This document shows, one piece after another, positions 35,790-48,690 of a stretch of DNA of 64,000 nt. Below the pieces are notes generated by a model. That model was given only the letters and a program-made list of their open reading frames with translations, had not been told where the DNA came from and did not search any database. The DNA is taken from positions 7,130,001 to 7,194,000 of the forward strand of contig JAZGUH010000103.1 in the NCBI GenBank assembly GCA_037893225.1, written 5' to 3'. Made by a program: the position numbers and the translations under genes. The DNA comes from Hippasteria phrygiana. Lineage: Eukaryota; Echinodermata; Asteroidea; Valvatida; Goniasteridae. The first letter of the stretch is position 1, and each line of letters starts with the position of its first letter.

Positions 35790-38700
35790 ATGCGGGAATG
35801 CAGAAAGATTACTTCGAAAAACCTACTCGCTTATCTCGGCCACTATCCGGCTGAATGTGGGTCTGAAGAGCTGGATATTTGTCTGGATGTTGCTGAGAAG
35901 TCACTCTTTCCAACAGTATCAAGATTGTGCGCAATTTCGTTCAAGATCGGGTCGAAAAACGGCGTCATTTGGGGCCCAAGTTGCGTGGTGGGGGTGTCGG
36001 CTAGTCCATTGTATAGCATGTGCAGTTATGCGGGAATGCAGAAAGCTTACTTCGAAAAACCTACTCGCTTATCTCGGCCACTATCCGGCTGAACGTGGGT
36101 CTGAAGAGCTGGATATTTGTCTGGATGTTGCTGAGAAGTCACTCTTTCCAACAGTATCAAGATTGTGCGCAATTTCGTTCAACATCGGGTCGAAAAACGG
36201 CGTCATTTGGGGCCCAAGTTGCGTGGTGGGGGTGTCGGCTAGTCCCATTGTATAGCATGTGCAGTTATGCGGGAATGCAGAAAGATTACTTCGAAAAACC
36301 TACTCGCTTATCTCGGCCACTATCCGGCTGAACGTGGGTCTGAAGAGCTGGATATTTGTCTGGATGTTGCTGAGAAGTCACTCTTTCCAACAGTATCAAG
36401 ATTGTGCGCAATTTCGTTCAACATCGGGTCGAATAAACGGCGTCATTTGGGGCCCAAGTTGCGTGGTGGGGGTGTCGGCTAGTCCAATTGTATAGCATGT
36501 GCAGTTATGCGGGAATGCAGAAAGATTACTTCGAAAAACCTACTCGCTTATCTCGGCCACTATCCGGCTGAACGTGGGTCTGAAGAACTGGATATTTGTC
36601 TGGATGTTGCTGAGAAGTCACTCTTTCCAACAGTATCAAGATTGTGCGCAATTTCGTTCAACATCGGGTCGAAAAACGGCGTCATTTGGGGCCCAAGTTG
36701 CGTGGTGGGGGTGTCGGCTAGTCCCATTGTATAGCATGTGCAGTTATGCGGGAATGCAGAAAGATTACTTCGAAAAACCTACTCGCTTATCTCGGCCACT
36801 ATCCGGCTGAATGTGGGTCTGAAGAGCTGGATATTTGTCTGGATGTTGCTGAGAAGTCACTCTTTCCAACAGTATCAAGATTGTGCGCAATTTCGTTCAA
36901 GATCGGGTCGAAAAACGGCGTCATTTGGGGCCCAAGTTGCGTGGTGGGGGTGTCGGCTAGTCCATTGTATAGCATGTGCAGTTATGCGGGAATGCAGAAA
37001 GCTTACTTCGAAAAACCTACTCGCTTATCTCGGCCACTATCCGGCTGAACGTGGGTCTGAAGAGCTGGATATTTGTCTGGATGTTGCTGAGAAGTCACTC
37101 TTTCCAACAGTATCAAGATTGTGCGCAATTTCGTTCAACATCGGGTCGAAAAACGGCGTCATTTGGGGCCCAAGTTGCGTGGTGGGGGTGTCGGCTAGTC
37201 CCATTGTATAGCATGTGCAGTTATGCGGGAATGCAGAAAGATTACTTCGAAAAACCTACTCGCTTATCTCGGCCACTATCCGGCTGAACGTGGGTCTGAA
37301 GAGCTGGATATTTGTCTGGATGTTGCTGAGAAGTCACTCTTTCCAACAGTATCAAGATTGTGCGCAATTTCGTTCAACATCGGGTCGAATAAACGGCGTC
37401 ATTTGGGGCCCAAGTTGCGTGGTGGGGGTGTCGGCTAGTCCAATTGTATAGCATGTGCAGTTATGCGGGAATGCAGAAAGATTACTTCGAAAAACCTACT
37501 CGCTTATCTCGGCCACTATCCGGCTGAATGTGGGTCTGAAGAGCTGGATATTTGTCTGGATGTTGCTGAGAAGTCACTCTTTCCAACAGTATCAAGATTG
37601 TGCGCAATTTCGTTCAAGATCGGGTCGAAAAACGGCGTCATTTGGGGCCCAAGTTGCGTGGTGGGGGTGTCGGCTAGTCCATTGTATAGCATGTGCAGTT
37701 ATGCGGGAATGCAGAAAGCTTACTTCGAAAAACCTACTCGCTTATCTCGGCCACTATCCGGCTGAACGTGGGTCTGAAGAGCTGGATATTTGTCTGGATG
37801 TTGCTGAGAAGTCACTCTTTCCAACAGTATCAAGATTGTGCGCAATTTCGTTCAACATCGGGTCGAAAAACGGCGTCATTTGGGGCCCAAGTTGCGTGGT
37901 GGGGGTGTCGGCTAGTCCCATTGTATAGCATGTGCAGTTATGCGGGAATGCAGAAAGATTACTTCGAAAAACCTACTCGCTTATCTCGGCCACTATCCGG
38001 CTGAACGTGGGTCTGAAGAGCTGGATATTTGTCTGGATGTTGCTGAGAAGTCACTCTTTCCAACAGTATCAAGATTGTGCGCAATTTCGTTCAAGATCGG
38101 GTCGAAAAACGGCGTCATTTGGGGCCCAAATTGCGTGGTGGGGGTGTCGGCTAGTCCTATTGTATAGGACTAGCAGTTATGCGGGAATGCAGACAAATTA
38201 GTATGAAAAACCTACTCGCTTATCTCGGCCACTATCCGGCTGAACGTGGGTCTGAAGAGCTGGATATTTGTCTGGATGTTGCTGAGAAGTCACTCTTTCC
38301 AACAGTATCAAGATTGTGCGCAATTTCGTTCAACATCGGGTCGAAAAACGGCGTCATTTGGGGCCCAAGTTGCGTGGTGGGGGTGTCGGCTAGTCCCATT
38401 GTATAACATGTGCAGTTATGCGGGAATGCAGAAAGATTACTTCGAAAAACCTACTCGCTTATCTCGGCCACTATCCGGCTGAACGTGGGTCTGAAGAGCT
38501 GGATATTTGTCTGGATGTTGCTGAGAAGTCACTCTTTCCAACAGTATCAAGATTGTGCGCAATTTCGTTCAAGATCGGGTCGAAAAACGGCGTCATTTGG
38601 GGCCCAAATTGCGTGGTGGGGGTGTCGGCTAGTCCTATTGTATAGGACTAGCAGTTATGCGGGAATGCAGAAAAATTACTTCGAAAAACCTACTCGCTTA

Positions 38701-40230
38701 TCTCGGCCACCATTCGGCTGAACTTAGGTCTGAGGAGCTGTATATTGGTCTGGATGTTGCTGAGAAGTCACTCTTTCCAACAGTATCAAGATTGTGCGCA
38801 ATTTCGTTCAACATCGGGTCGAAAAACGGCGTCATTTGGGGCCCAAGTTGCGTGGTGGGGGTGTCGGCTAGTCCCATTGTATAGCATGTGCAGTTATGCG
38901 GGAATGCAGAAAGATTACTTCGAAAAACCTACTCGCTTATCTCGGCCACTATCCGGCTGAACGTGGGTCTGAAGAGCTGGATATTTGTCTGGATGTTGCT
39001 GAGAAGTCACTCTTTCCAACAGTATCAAGATTGTGCGCAATTTCGTTCAAGATCGGGTCGAAAAACGGCGTCATTTGGGGCCCAAATTGCGTGGTGGGGG
39101 TGTCGGCTAGTCCTATTGTATAGGACTAGCAGTTATGCGGGAATGCACACAAATTAGTATGAAAAACCTACTCGCTTATCTCGGCCACTATCCGGCTGAA
39201 CGTGGGTCTGAAGAGCTGGATATTTGTCTGGATGTTGCTGAGAAGTCACTCTTTCCAACAGTATCAAGATTGTGCGCAATTTCGTTCAACATCGGGTCGA
39301 AAAACGGCGTCATTTGGGGCCCAAGTTGCGTGGTGGGGGTGTCGGCTAGTCCCATTGTATAACATGTGCAGTTATGCGGGAATGCAGAAAGATTACTTCG
39401 AAAAACCTACTCGCTTATCTCGGCCACTATCCGGCTGAACGTGGGTCTGAAGAGCTGGATATTTGTCTGGATGTTGCTGAGAAGTCACTCTTTCCAACAG
39501 TATCAAGATTGTGCGCAATTTCGTTCAAGATCGGGTCGAAAAACGGCGTCATTTGGGGCCCAAATTGCGTGGTGGGGGTGTCGGCTAGTCCTATTGTATA
39601 GGACTAGCAGTTATGCGGGAATGCAGAAAAATTACTTCGAAAAACCTACTCGCTTATCTCGGCCACCATTCGGCTGAACTTAGGTCTGAGGAGCTGTATA
39701 TTGGTCTGGATGTTGCTGAGAAGTCACTCTTTCCAACAGTATCAAGATTGTGCGCAATTTCGTTCAACATCGGGTCGAAAAACGGCGTCATTTGGGGCCC
39801 AAGTTGCGTGGTGGGGGTGTCGGCTAGTCCCATTGTATAGCATGTGCAGTTATGCGGGAATGCAGAAAGATTACTTCGAAAAACCTACTCGCTTATCTCG
39901 GCCACTATCCGGCTGAACGTGGGTCTGAAGAGCTGGATATTTGTCTGGATGTTGCTGAGAAGTCACTCTTTCCAACAGTATCAAGATTGTGCGCAATTTC
40001 GTTCAAGATCGGGTCGAAAAACGGCGTCATTTGGGGCCCAAATTGCGTGGTGGGGGTGTCGGCTAGTCCTATTGTATAGGACTAGCAGTTATGCGGGAAT
40101 GCACACAAATTAGTATGAAAAACCTACTCGCTTATCTCGGCCACTATCCGGCTGAACGTGGGTCTGAAGAGCTGGATATTTGTCTGGATGTTGCTGAGAA
40201 GTCACTCTTTCCAACAGTATCAAGATTGTG
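35001..40230 (+). repeat. 5.23-kb segmental duplication, copy 1
   Basis: A run of about 22 monomers (B, A, then B blocks) recurs in the same order at +8,361 bp. All monomer starts from 35073 to 40091 have partners at exactly this offset. By eye the only difference is G at 35201 against A at 43562. The left limit is the class a insertion at 43361; the right limit is TTGTGAGC at 40231. Confidence 0.9.
35790..37939 (+). repeat. Family A run (c d a b c d a c d)
   Basis: Starts are 35790 c, 36028 d, 36267 a, 36507 b, 36746 c, 36984 d, 37223 a, 37463 c and 37701 d. The last trio lacks its class b unit. The same missing b is repeated in the copy at 44151-46300, so the loss happened before that duplication. 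Confidence 0.91.
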
Positions 40231-40328
40231 AGCAATTTCGTTCAAGATCGGGTCGAAAAACGGCGTCTTTGGGGCCCAAGTTGCGTGGTGGGGGTGTCGG
40301 CTAGTCCCATTGTATAGCATGTGCAGTT
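37940..40328 (+). repeat. Family B tetramers (h q h s h q h s h q)
   Basis: Starts are 37940 h, 38179 q, 38418 h, 38657 s, 38896 h, 39135 q, 39374 h, 39613 s, 39852 h and 40091 q. This is the longest regular family B run. Hairpins lie at 38150, 38628, 39106, 39584 and 40062 (each 25 bp), 478 bp apart. By eye, 37793-39274 equals 38749-40230 except at 38192 (CAGACA against CACACA). The last unit has TTGTGAGC (A at 40231) and CGTCTTT (one A lost), making it 238 bp. Confidence 0.92.
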
Positions 40329-41043
40329 ATGCGGGAATGCAGAAAGCTTACTTCGAAAAACCTACTCGCTTATCTCGGCCACTATCCGGCTGAACGTGGG
40401 TCTGAAGAGCTGGATATTTGTCTGGATGTTGCTGAGAAGTCACTCTTTCCAACAGTATCAAGATTGTGCGCAATTTCGTTCAACATCGGGTCGAAAAACG
40501 GCGTCATTTGGGGCCCAAGTTGCGTGGTGGGGGTGTCGGCTAGTCCATTGTATAACATGTGCAGTTATGCGGGAATGCAGAAAGATTACTTCGAAAAACC
40601 TACTCGCTTATCTCGGCCACTATCCGGCTGAACGTGGGTCTGAAGAGCTGGATATTTGTCTGGATGTTGCTGAGAAGTCACTCTTTCCAACAGTATCAAG
40701 ATTGTGCGCAATTTCGTTCAAGATCGGGTCGAAAAACGGCGTCATTTGGGGCCCAAGTTGCGTGGTGGGGGTGTCGGCTAGTCCATTGTATAGCATGTGC
40801 AGTTATGCGGGAATGCAGAAAGATTACTTCGAAAATCCTACTCGCTTATCTCGGCCACTATCCGGCTGAACGTGGGTCTGAAGAGCTGGATATTTGTCTG
40901 GATGTTGCTGAGAAGTCACTCTTTCCAACAGTATCAAGATTGTGCGCAATTTCGTTCAAGATCGGGTCGAAAAACGGCGTCATTTGGGGCCCAAATTGCG
41001 TGGTGGGGGTGTCGGCTAGTCCTATTGTATAGGACTAGCAGTT
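40329..41043 (+). repeat. Transitional monomers (d, k, h)
   Basis: Starts are 40329 d, ending TCCATTGTATAAC (238 bp), 40567 k with AAGATC and short end (238 bp), and 40805 h (GAAAATCC, hairpin at 41015-41039). With the preceding TTGTGAGC unit this forms a recognisable cassette that recurs near 48.9-49.6 kb and 51.1-51.8 kb. Confidence 0.89.
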
Positions 41044-41760
41044 ATGCGGGAATGCAGAAAAATTACTTCGAAAAACCTACTCGCTTATCTCGGCCACCAT
41101 TCGGCTGAACTTAGGTCTGAGGAGCTGTATATTGGTCTGGATGTTGCTGAGAAGTCACTCTTTCCAACAGTATCAAGATTGTGCGCAATTTCGTTCAACA
41201 TCGGGTCGAAAAACGGCGTCATTTGGGGCCCAAGTTGCGTGGTGGGGGTGTCGGCTAGTCCCATTGTATAGCATGTGCAGTTATGCGGGAATGCAGAAAG
41301 ATTACTTCGAAAAACCTACTCGCTTATCTCGGCCACTATCCGGCTGAACGTGGGTCTGAAGAGCTGGATATTTGTCTGGATGTTGCTGAGAAGTCACTCT
41401 TTCCAACAGTATCAAGATTGTGCGCAATTTCGTTCAAGATCGGGTCGAAAAACGGCGTCATTTGGGGCCCAAATTGCGTGGTGGGGGTGTCGGCTAGTCC
41501 TATTGTATAGGACTAGCAGTTATGCGGGAATGCACACAAATTAGTATGAAAAACCTACTCGCTTATCTCGGCCACTATCCGGCTGAACGTGGGTCTGAAG
41601 AACTGGATATTTGTCTGGATGTTGCTGAGAAGTCACTCTTTCCAACAGTATCAAGATTGTGCGCAATTTCGTTCAACATCGGGTCGAAAAACGGCGTCAT
41701 TTGGGGCCCAAGTTGCGTGGTGGGGGTGTCGGCTAGTCCCATTGTATAGCATGTGCAGTT
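41044..41760 (+). repeat. Family B fragment (s h q)
   Basis: Starts are 41044 s, 41283 h and 41522 q (CACACA, GAACTGG). Hairpins lie at 41015-41039 and 41493-41517. The trio is the same as 43434-44150 and leads into the same kind of family A run. Confidence 0.9.
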
Positions 41761-43433
41761 ATGCGGGAATGCAGAAAGATTACTTCGAAAAACCTACTCG
41801 CTTATCTCGGCCACTATCCGGCTGAATGTGGGTCTGAAGAGCTGGATATTTGTCTGGATGTTGCTGAGAAGTCACTCTTTCCAACAGTATCAAGATTGTG
41901 CGCAATTTCGTTCAAGATCGGGTCGAAAAACGGCGTCATTTGGGGCCCAAGTTGCGTGGTGGGGGTGTCGGCTAGTCCATTGTATAGCATGTGCAGTTAT
42001 GCGGGAATGCAGAAAGCTTACTTCGAAAAACCTACTCGCTTATCTCGGCCACTATCCGGCTGAACGTGGGTCTGAAGAGCTGGATATTTGTCTGGATGTT
42101 GCTGAGAAGTCACTCTTTCCAACAGTATCAAGATTGTGCGCAATTTCGTTCAACATCGGGTCGAAAAACGGCGTCATTTGGGGCCCAAGTTGCGTGGTGG
42201 GGGTGTCGGCTAGTCCCATTGTATAGCATGTGCAGTTATGCGGGAATGCAGAAAGATTACTTCGAAAAACCTACTCGCTTATCTCGGCCACTATCCGGCT
42301 GAACGTGGGTCTGAAGAGCTGGATATTTGTCTGGATGTTGCTGAGAAGTCACTCTTTCCAACAGTATCAAGATTGTGCGCAATTTCGTTCAACATCGGGT
42401 CGAATAAACGGCGTCATTTGGGGCCCAAGTTGCGTGGTGGGGGTGTCGGCTAGTCCAATTGTATAGCATGTGCAGTTATGCGGGAATGCAGAAAGATTAC
42501 TTCGAAAAACCTACTCGCTTATCTCGGCCACTATCCGGCTGAACGTGGGTCTGAAGAACTGGATATTTGTCTGGATGTTGCTGAGAAGTCACTCTTTCCA
42601 ACAGTATCAAGATTGTGCGCAATTTCGTTCAACATCGGGTCGAAAAACGGCGTCATTTGGGGCCCAAGTTGCGTGGTGGGGGTGTCGGCTAGTCCCATTG
42701 TATAGCATGTGCAGTTATGCGGGAATGCAGAAAGATTACTTCGAAAAACCTACTCGCTTATCTCGGCCACTATCCGGCTGAATGTGGGTCTGAAGAGCTG
42801 GATATTTGTCTGGATGTTGCTGAGAAGTCACTCTTTCCAACAGTATCAAGATTGTGCGCAATTTCGTTCAAGATCGGGTCGAAAAACGGCGTCATTTGGG
42901 GCCCAAGTTGCGTGGTGGGGGTGTCGGCTAGTCCATTGTATAGCATGTGCAGTTATGCGGGAATGCAGAAAGCTTACTTCGAAAAACCTACTCGCTTATC
43001 TCGGCCACTATCCGGCTGAACGTGGGTCTGAAGAGCTGGATATTTGTCTGGATGTTGCTGAGAAGTCACTCTTTCCAACAGTATCAAGATTGTGCGCAAT
43101 TTCGTTCAACATCGGGTCGAAAAACGGCGTCATTTGGGGCCCAAGTTGCGTGGTGGGGGTGTCGGCTAGTCCCATTGTATAGCATGTGCAGTTATGCGGG
43201 AATGCAGAAAGATTACTTCGAAAAACCTACTCGCTTATCTCGGCCACTATCCGGCTGAACGTGGGTCTGAAGAGCTGGATATTTGTCTGGATGTTGCTGA
43301 GAAGTCACTCTTTCCAACAGTATCAAGATTGTGCGCAATTTCGTTCAACATCGGGTCGAATAAACGGCGTCATTTGGGGCCCAAATTGCGTGGTGGGGGT
43401 GTCGGCTAGTCCTATTGTATAGGACTAGCAGTT
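41761..43433 (+). repeat. Family A run ending in an a/h hybrid
   Basis: Starts are 41761 c, 41999 d, 42238 a, 42478 b, 42717 c, 42955 d and 43194. The 43194 unit has the class a insertion (AATAAACGG) and a class h end (AAATTGC, hairpin at 43405-43429), so its breakpoint lies between monomer positions 169 and 191. It is 240 bp. Confidence 0.91.
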
Positions 43434-44150
43434 ATGCGGGAATGCAGAAAAATTACTTCGAAAAACCTACTCGCTTATCTCGGCCACCATTCGGCTGAAC
43501 TTAGGTCTGAGGAGCTGTATATTGGTCTGGATGTTGCTGAGAAGTCACTCTTTCCAACAGTATCAAGATTGTGCGCAATTTCGTTCAACATCGGGTCGAA
43601 AAACGGCGTCATTTGGGGCCCAAGTTGCGTGGTGGGGGTGTCGGCTAGTCCCATTGTATAGCATGTGCAGTTATGCGGGAATGCAGAAAGATTACTTCGA
43701 AAAACCTACTCGCTTATCTCGGCCACTATCCGGCTGAACGTGGGTCTGAAGAGCTGGATATTTGTCTGGATGTTGCTGAGAAGTCACTCTTTCCAACAGT
43801 ATCAAGATTGTGCGCAATTTCGTTCAAGATCGGGTCGAAAAACGGCGTCATTTGGGGCCCAAATTGCGTGGTGGGGGTGTCGGCTAGTCCTATTGTATAG
43901 GACTAGCAGTTATGCGGGAATGCACACAAATTAGTATGAAAAACCTACTCGCTTATCTCGGCCACTATCCGGCTGAACGTGGGTCTGAAGAACTGGATAT
44001 TTGTCTGGATGTTGCTGAGAAGTCACTCTTTCCAACAGTATCAAGATTGTGCGCAATTTCGTTCAACATCGGGTCGAAAAACGGCGTCATTTGGGGCCCA
44101 AGTTGCGTGGTGGGGGTGTCGGCTAGTCCCATTGTATAGCATGTGCAGTT
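43434..44150 (+). repeat. Family B fragment (s h q)
   Basis: Starts are 43434 s, 43673 h and 43912 q (CACACA, GAACTGG). This opens the second copy of the 5.2-kb duplication. The class s unit here has the common CAGTATC where the 35073 partner has CAGTGTC. Confidence 0.9.
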
Positions 44151-46300
44151 ATGCGGGAATGCAGAAAGATTACTTCGAAAAACCTACTCGCTTATCTCGG
44201 CCACTATCCGGCTGAATGTGGGTCTGAAGAGCTGGATATTTGTCTGGATGTTGCTGAGAAGTCACTCTTTCCAACAGTATCAAGATTGTGCGCAATTTCG
44301 TTCAAGATCGGGTCGAAAAACGGCGTCATTTGGGGCCCAAGTTGCGTGGTGGGGGTGTCGGCTAGTCCATTGTATAGCATGTGCAGTTATGCGGGAATGC
44401 AGAAAGCTTACTTCGAAAAACCTACTCGCTTATCTCGGCCACTATCCGGCTGAACGTGGGTCTGAAGAGCTGGATATTTGTCTGGATGTTGCTGAGAAGT
44501 CACTCTTTCCAACAGTATCAAGATTGTGCGCAATTTCGTTCAACATCGGGTCGAAAAACGGCGTCATTTGGGGCCCAAGTTGCGTGGTGGGGGTGTCGGC
44601 TAGTCCCATTGTATAGCATGTGCAGTTATGCGGGAATGCAGAAAGATTACTTCGAAAAACCTACTCGCTTATCTCGGCCACTATCCGGCTGAACGTGGGT
44701 CTGAAGAGCTGGATATTTGTCTGGATGTTGCTGAGAAGTCACTCTTTCCAACAGTATCAAGATTGTGCGCAATTTCGTTCAACATCGGGTCGAATAAACG
44801 GCGTCATTTGGGGCCCAAGTTGCGTGGTGGGGGTGTCGGCTAGTCCAATTGTATAGCATGTGCAGTTATGCGGGAATGCAGAAAGATTACTTCGAAAAAC
44901 CTACTCGCTTATCTCGGCCACTATCCGGCTGAACGTGGGTCTGAAGAACTGGATATTTGTCTGGATGTTGCTGAGAAGTCACTCTTTCCAACAGTATCAA
45001 GATTGTGCGCAATTTCGTTCAACATCGGGTCGAAAAACGGCGTCATTTGGGGCCCAAGTTGCGTGGTGGGGGTGTCGGCTAGTCCCATTGTATAGCATGT
45101 GCAGTTATGCGGGAATGCAGAAAGATTACTTCGAAAAACCTACTCGCTTATCTCGGCCACTATCCGGCTGAATGTGGGTCTGAAGAGCTGGATATTTGTC
45201 TGGATGTTGCTGAGAAGTCACTCTTTCCAACAGTATCAAGATTGTGCGCAATTTCGTTCAAGATCGGGTCGAAAAACGGCGTCATTTGGGGCCCAAGTTG
45301 CGTGGTGGGGGTGTCGGCTAGTCCATTGTATAGCATGTGCAGTTATGCGGGAATGCAGAAAGCTTACTTCGAAAAACCTACTCGCTTATCTCGGCCACTA
45401 TCCGGCTGAACGTGGGTCTGAAGAGCTGGATATTTGTCTGGATGTTGCTGAGAAGTCACTCTTTCCAACAGTATCAAGATTGTGCGCAATTTCGTTCAAC
45501 ATCGGGTCGAAAAACGGCGTCATTTGGGGCCCAAGTTGCGTGGTGGGGGTGTCGGCTAGTCCCATTGTATAGCATGTGCAGTTATGCGGGAATGCAGAAA
45601 GATTACTTCGAAAAACCTACTCGCTTATCTCGGCCACTATCCGGCTGAACGTGGGTCTGAAGAGCTGGATATTTGTCTGGATGTTGCTGAGAAGTCACTC
45701 TTTCCAACAGTATCAAGATTGTGCGCAATTTCGTTCAACATCGGGTCGAATAAACGGCGTCATTTGGGGCCCAAGTTGCGTGGTGGGGGTGTCGGCTAGT
45801 CCAATTGTATAGCATGTGCAGTTATGCGGGAATGCAGAAAGATTACTTCGAAAAACCTACTCGCTTATCTCGGCCACTATCCGGCTGAATGTGGGTCTGA
45901 AGAGCTGGATATTTGTCTGGATGTTGCTGAGAAGTCACTCTTTCCAACAGTATCAAGATTGTGCGCAATTTCGTTCAAGATCGGGTCGAAAAACGGCGTC
46001 ATTTGGGGCCCAAGTTGCGTGGTGGGGGTGTCGGCTAGTCCATTGTATAGCATGTGCAGTTATGCGGGAATGCAGAAAGCTTACTTCGAAAAACCTACTC
46101 GCTTATCTCGGCCACTATCCGGCTGAACGTGGGTCTGAAGAGCTGGATATTTGTCTGGATGTTGCTGAGAAGTCACTCTTTCCAACAGTATCAAGATTGT
46201 GCGCAATTTCGTTCAACATCGGGTCGAAAAACGGCGTCATTTGGGGCCCAAGTTGCGTGGTGGGGGTGTCGGCTAGTCCCATTGTATAGCATGTGCAGTT
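44151..46300 (+). repeat. Family A run, copy of 35790-37939
   Basis: Starts are 44151 c, 44389 d, 44628 a, 44868 b, 45107 c, 45345 d, 45584 a, 45824 c and 46062 d, each exactly 8,361 bp after its partner. The missing class b before 45824 is reproduced. Confidence 0.92.
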
Positions 46301-48690
46301 ATGCGGGAATGCAGAAAGATTACTTCGAAAAACCTACTCGCTTATCTCGGCCACTATCCGGCTGAACGTGGGTCTGAAGAGCTGGATATTTGTCTGGATG
46401 TTGCTGAGAAGTCACTCTTTCCAACAGTATCAAGATTGTGCGCAATTTCGTTCAAGATCGGGTCGAAAAACGGCGTCATTTGGGGCCCAAATTGCGTGGT
46501 GGGGGTGTCGGCTAGTCCTATTGTATAGGACTAGCAGTTATGCGGGAATGCAGACAAATTAGTATGAAAAACCTACTCGCTTATCTCGGCCACTATCCGG
46601 CTGAACGTGGGTCTGAAGAGCTGGATATTTGTCTGGATGTTGCTGAGAAGTCACTCTTTCCAACAGTATCAAGATTGTGCGCAATTTCGTTCAACATCGG
46701 GTCGAAAAACGGCGTCATTTGGGGCCCAAGTTGCGTGGTGGGGGTGTCGGCTAGTCCCATTGTATAACATGTGCAGTTATGCGGGAATGCAGAAAGATTA
46801 CTTCGAAAAACCTACTCGCTTATCTCGGCCACTATCCGGCTGAACGTGGGTCTGAAGAGCTGGATATTTGTCTGGATGTTGCTGAGAAGTCACTCTTTCC
46901 AACAGTATCAAGATTGTGCGCAATTTCGTTCAAGATCGGGTCGAAAAACGGCGTCATTTGGGGCCCAAATTGCGTGGTGGGGGTGTCGGCTAGTCCTATT
47001 GTATAGGACTAGCAGTTATGCGGGAATGCAGAAAAATTACTTCGAAAAACCTACTCGCTTATCTCGGCCACCATTCGGCTGAACTTAGGTCTGAGGAGCT
47101 GTATATTGGTCTGGATGTTGCTGAGAAGTCACTCTTTCCAACAGTATCAAGATTGTGCGCAATTTCGTTCAACATCGGGTCGAAAAACGGCGTCATTTGG
47201 GGCCCAAGTTGCGTGGTGGGGGTGTCGGCTAGTCCCATTGTATAGCATGTGCAGTTATGCGGGAATGCAGAAAGATTACTTCGAAAAACCTACTCGCTTA
47301 TCTCGGCCACTATCCGGCTGAACGTGGGTCTGAAGAGCTGGATATTTGTCTGGATGTTGCTGAGAAGTCACTCTTTCCAACAGTATCAAGATTGTGCGCA
47401 ATTTCGTTCAAGATCGGGTCGAAAAACGGCGTCATTTGGGGCCCAAATTGCGTGGTGGGGGTGTCGGCTAGTCCTATTGTATAGGACTAGCAGTTATGCG
47501 GGAATGCACACAAATTAGTATGAAAAACCTACTCGCTTATCTCGGCCACTATCCGGCTGAACGTGGGTCTGAAGAGCTGGATATTTGTCTGGATGTTGCT
47601 GAGAAGTCACTCTTTCCAACAGTATCAAGATTGTGCGCAATTTCGTTCAACATCGGGTCGAAAAACGGCGTCATTTGGGGCCCAAGTTGCGTGGTGGGGG
47701 TGTCGGCTAGTCCCATTGTATAACATGTGCAGTTATGCGGGAATGCAGAAAGATTACTTCGAAAAACCTACTCGCTTATCTCGGCCACTATCCGGCTGAA
47801 CGTGGGTCTGAAGAGCTGGATATTTGTCTGGATGTTGCTGAGAAGTCACTCTTTCCAACAGTATCAAGATTGTGCGCAATTTCGTTCAAGATCGGGTCGA
47901 AAAACGGCGTCATTTGGGGCCCAAATTGCGTGGTGGGGGTGTCGGCTAGTCCTATTGTATAGGACTAGCAGTTATGCGGGAATGCAGAAAAATTACTTCG
48001 AAAAACCTACTCGCTTATCTCGGCCACCATTCGGCTGAACTTAGGTCTGAGGAGCTGTATATTGGTCTGGATGTTGCTGAGAAGTCACTCTTTCCAACAG
48101 TATCAAGATTGTGCGCAATTTCGTTCAACATCGGGTCGAAAAACGGCGTCATTTGGGGCCCAAGTTGCGTGGTGGGGGTGTCGGCTAGTCCCATTGTATA
48201 GCATGTGCAGTTATGCGGGAATGCAGAAAGATTACTTCGAAAAACCTACTCGCTTATCTCGGCCACTATCCGGCTGAACGTGGGTCTGAAGAGCTGGATA
48301 TTTGTCTGGATGTTGCTGAGAAGTCACTCTTTCCAACAGTATCAAGATTGTGCGCAATTTCGTTCAAGATCGGGTCGAAAAACGGCGTCATTTGGGGCCC
48401 AAATTGCGTGGTGGGGGTGTCGGCTAGTCCTATTGTATAGGACTAGCAGTTATGCGGGAATGCACACAAATTAGTATGAAAAACCTACTCGCTTATCTCG
48501 GCCACTATCCGGCTGAACGTGGGTCTGAAGAGCTGGATATTTGTCTGGATGTTGCTGAGAAGTCACTCTTTCCAACAGTATCAAGATTGTGCGCAATTTC
48601 GTTCAACATCGGGTCGAAAAACGGCGTCATTTGGGGCCCAAGTTGCGTGGTGGGGGTATCGGCTAGTCCCATTGTATAACATGTGCAGTT
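46301..48690 (+). repeat. Family B tetramers, copy of 37940-40328
   Basis: Starts are 46301 h, 46540 q, 46779 h, 47018 s, 47257 h, 47496 q, 47735 h, 47974 s, 48213 h and 48452 q. Hairpins start at 46511, 46989, 47467, 47945 and 48423. The last unit diverges from its partner at 48592: it keeps TTGTGCGC and has a GGGTATC mark (A at 48658) shared only with 50806. Confidence 0.92.

Larger units (their letters stand above)
43362..48591 (+). repeat. 5.23-kb segmental duplication, copy 2
   Basis: Second copy of 35001-40230. The intervening 3.1 kb (40231-43361) has a different monomer order. The pair is therefore either a dispersed duplication or the remnant of an 8.36-kb tandem duplication whose middle was later rearranged. 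Confidence 0.9.
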
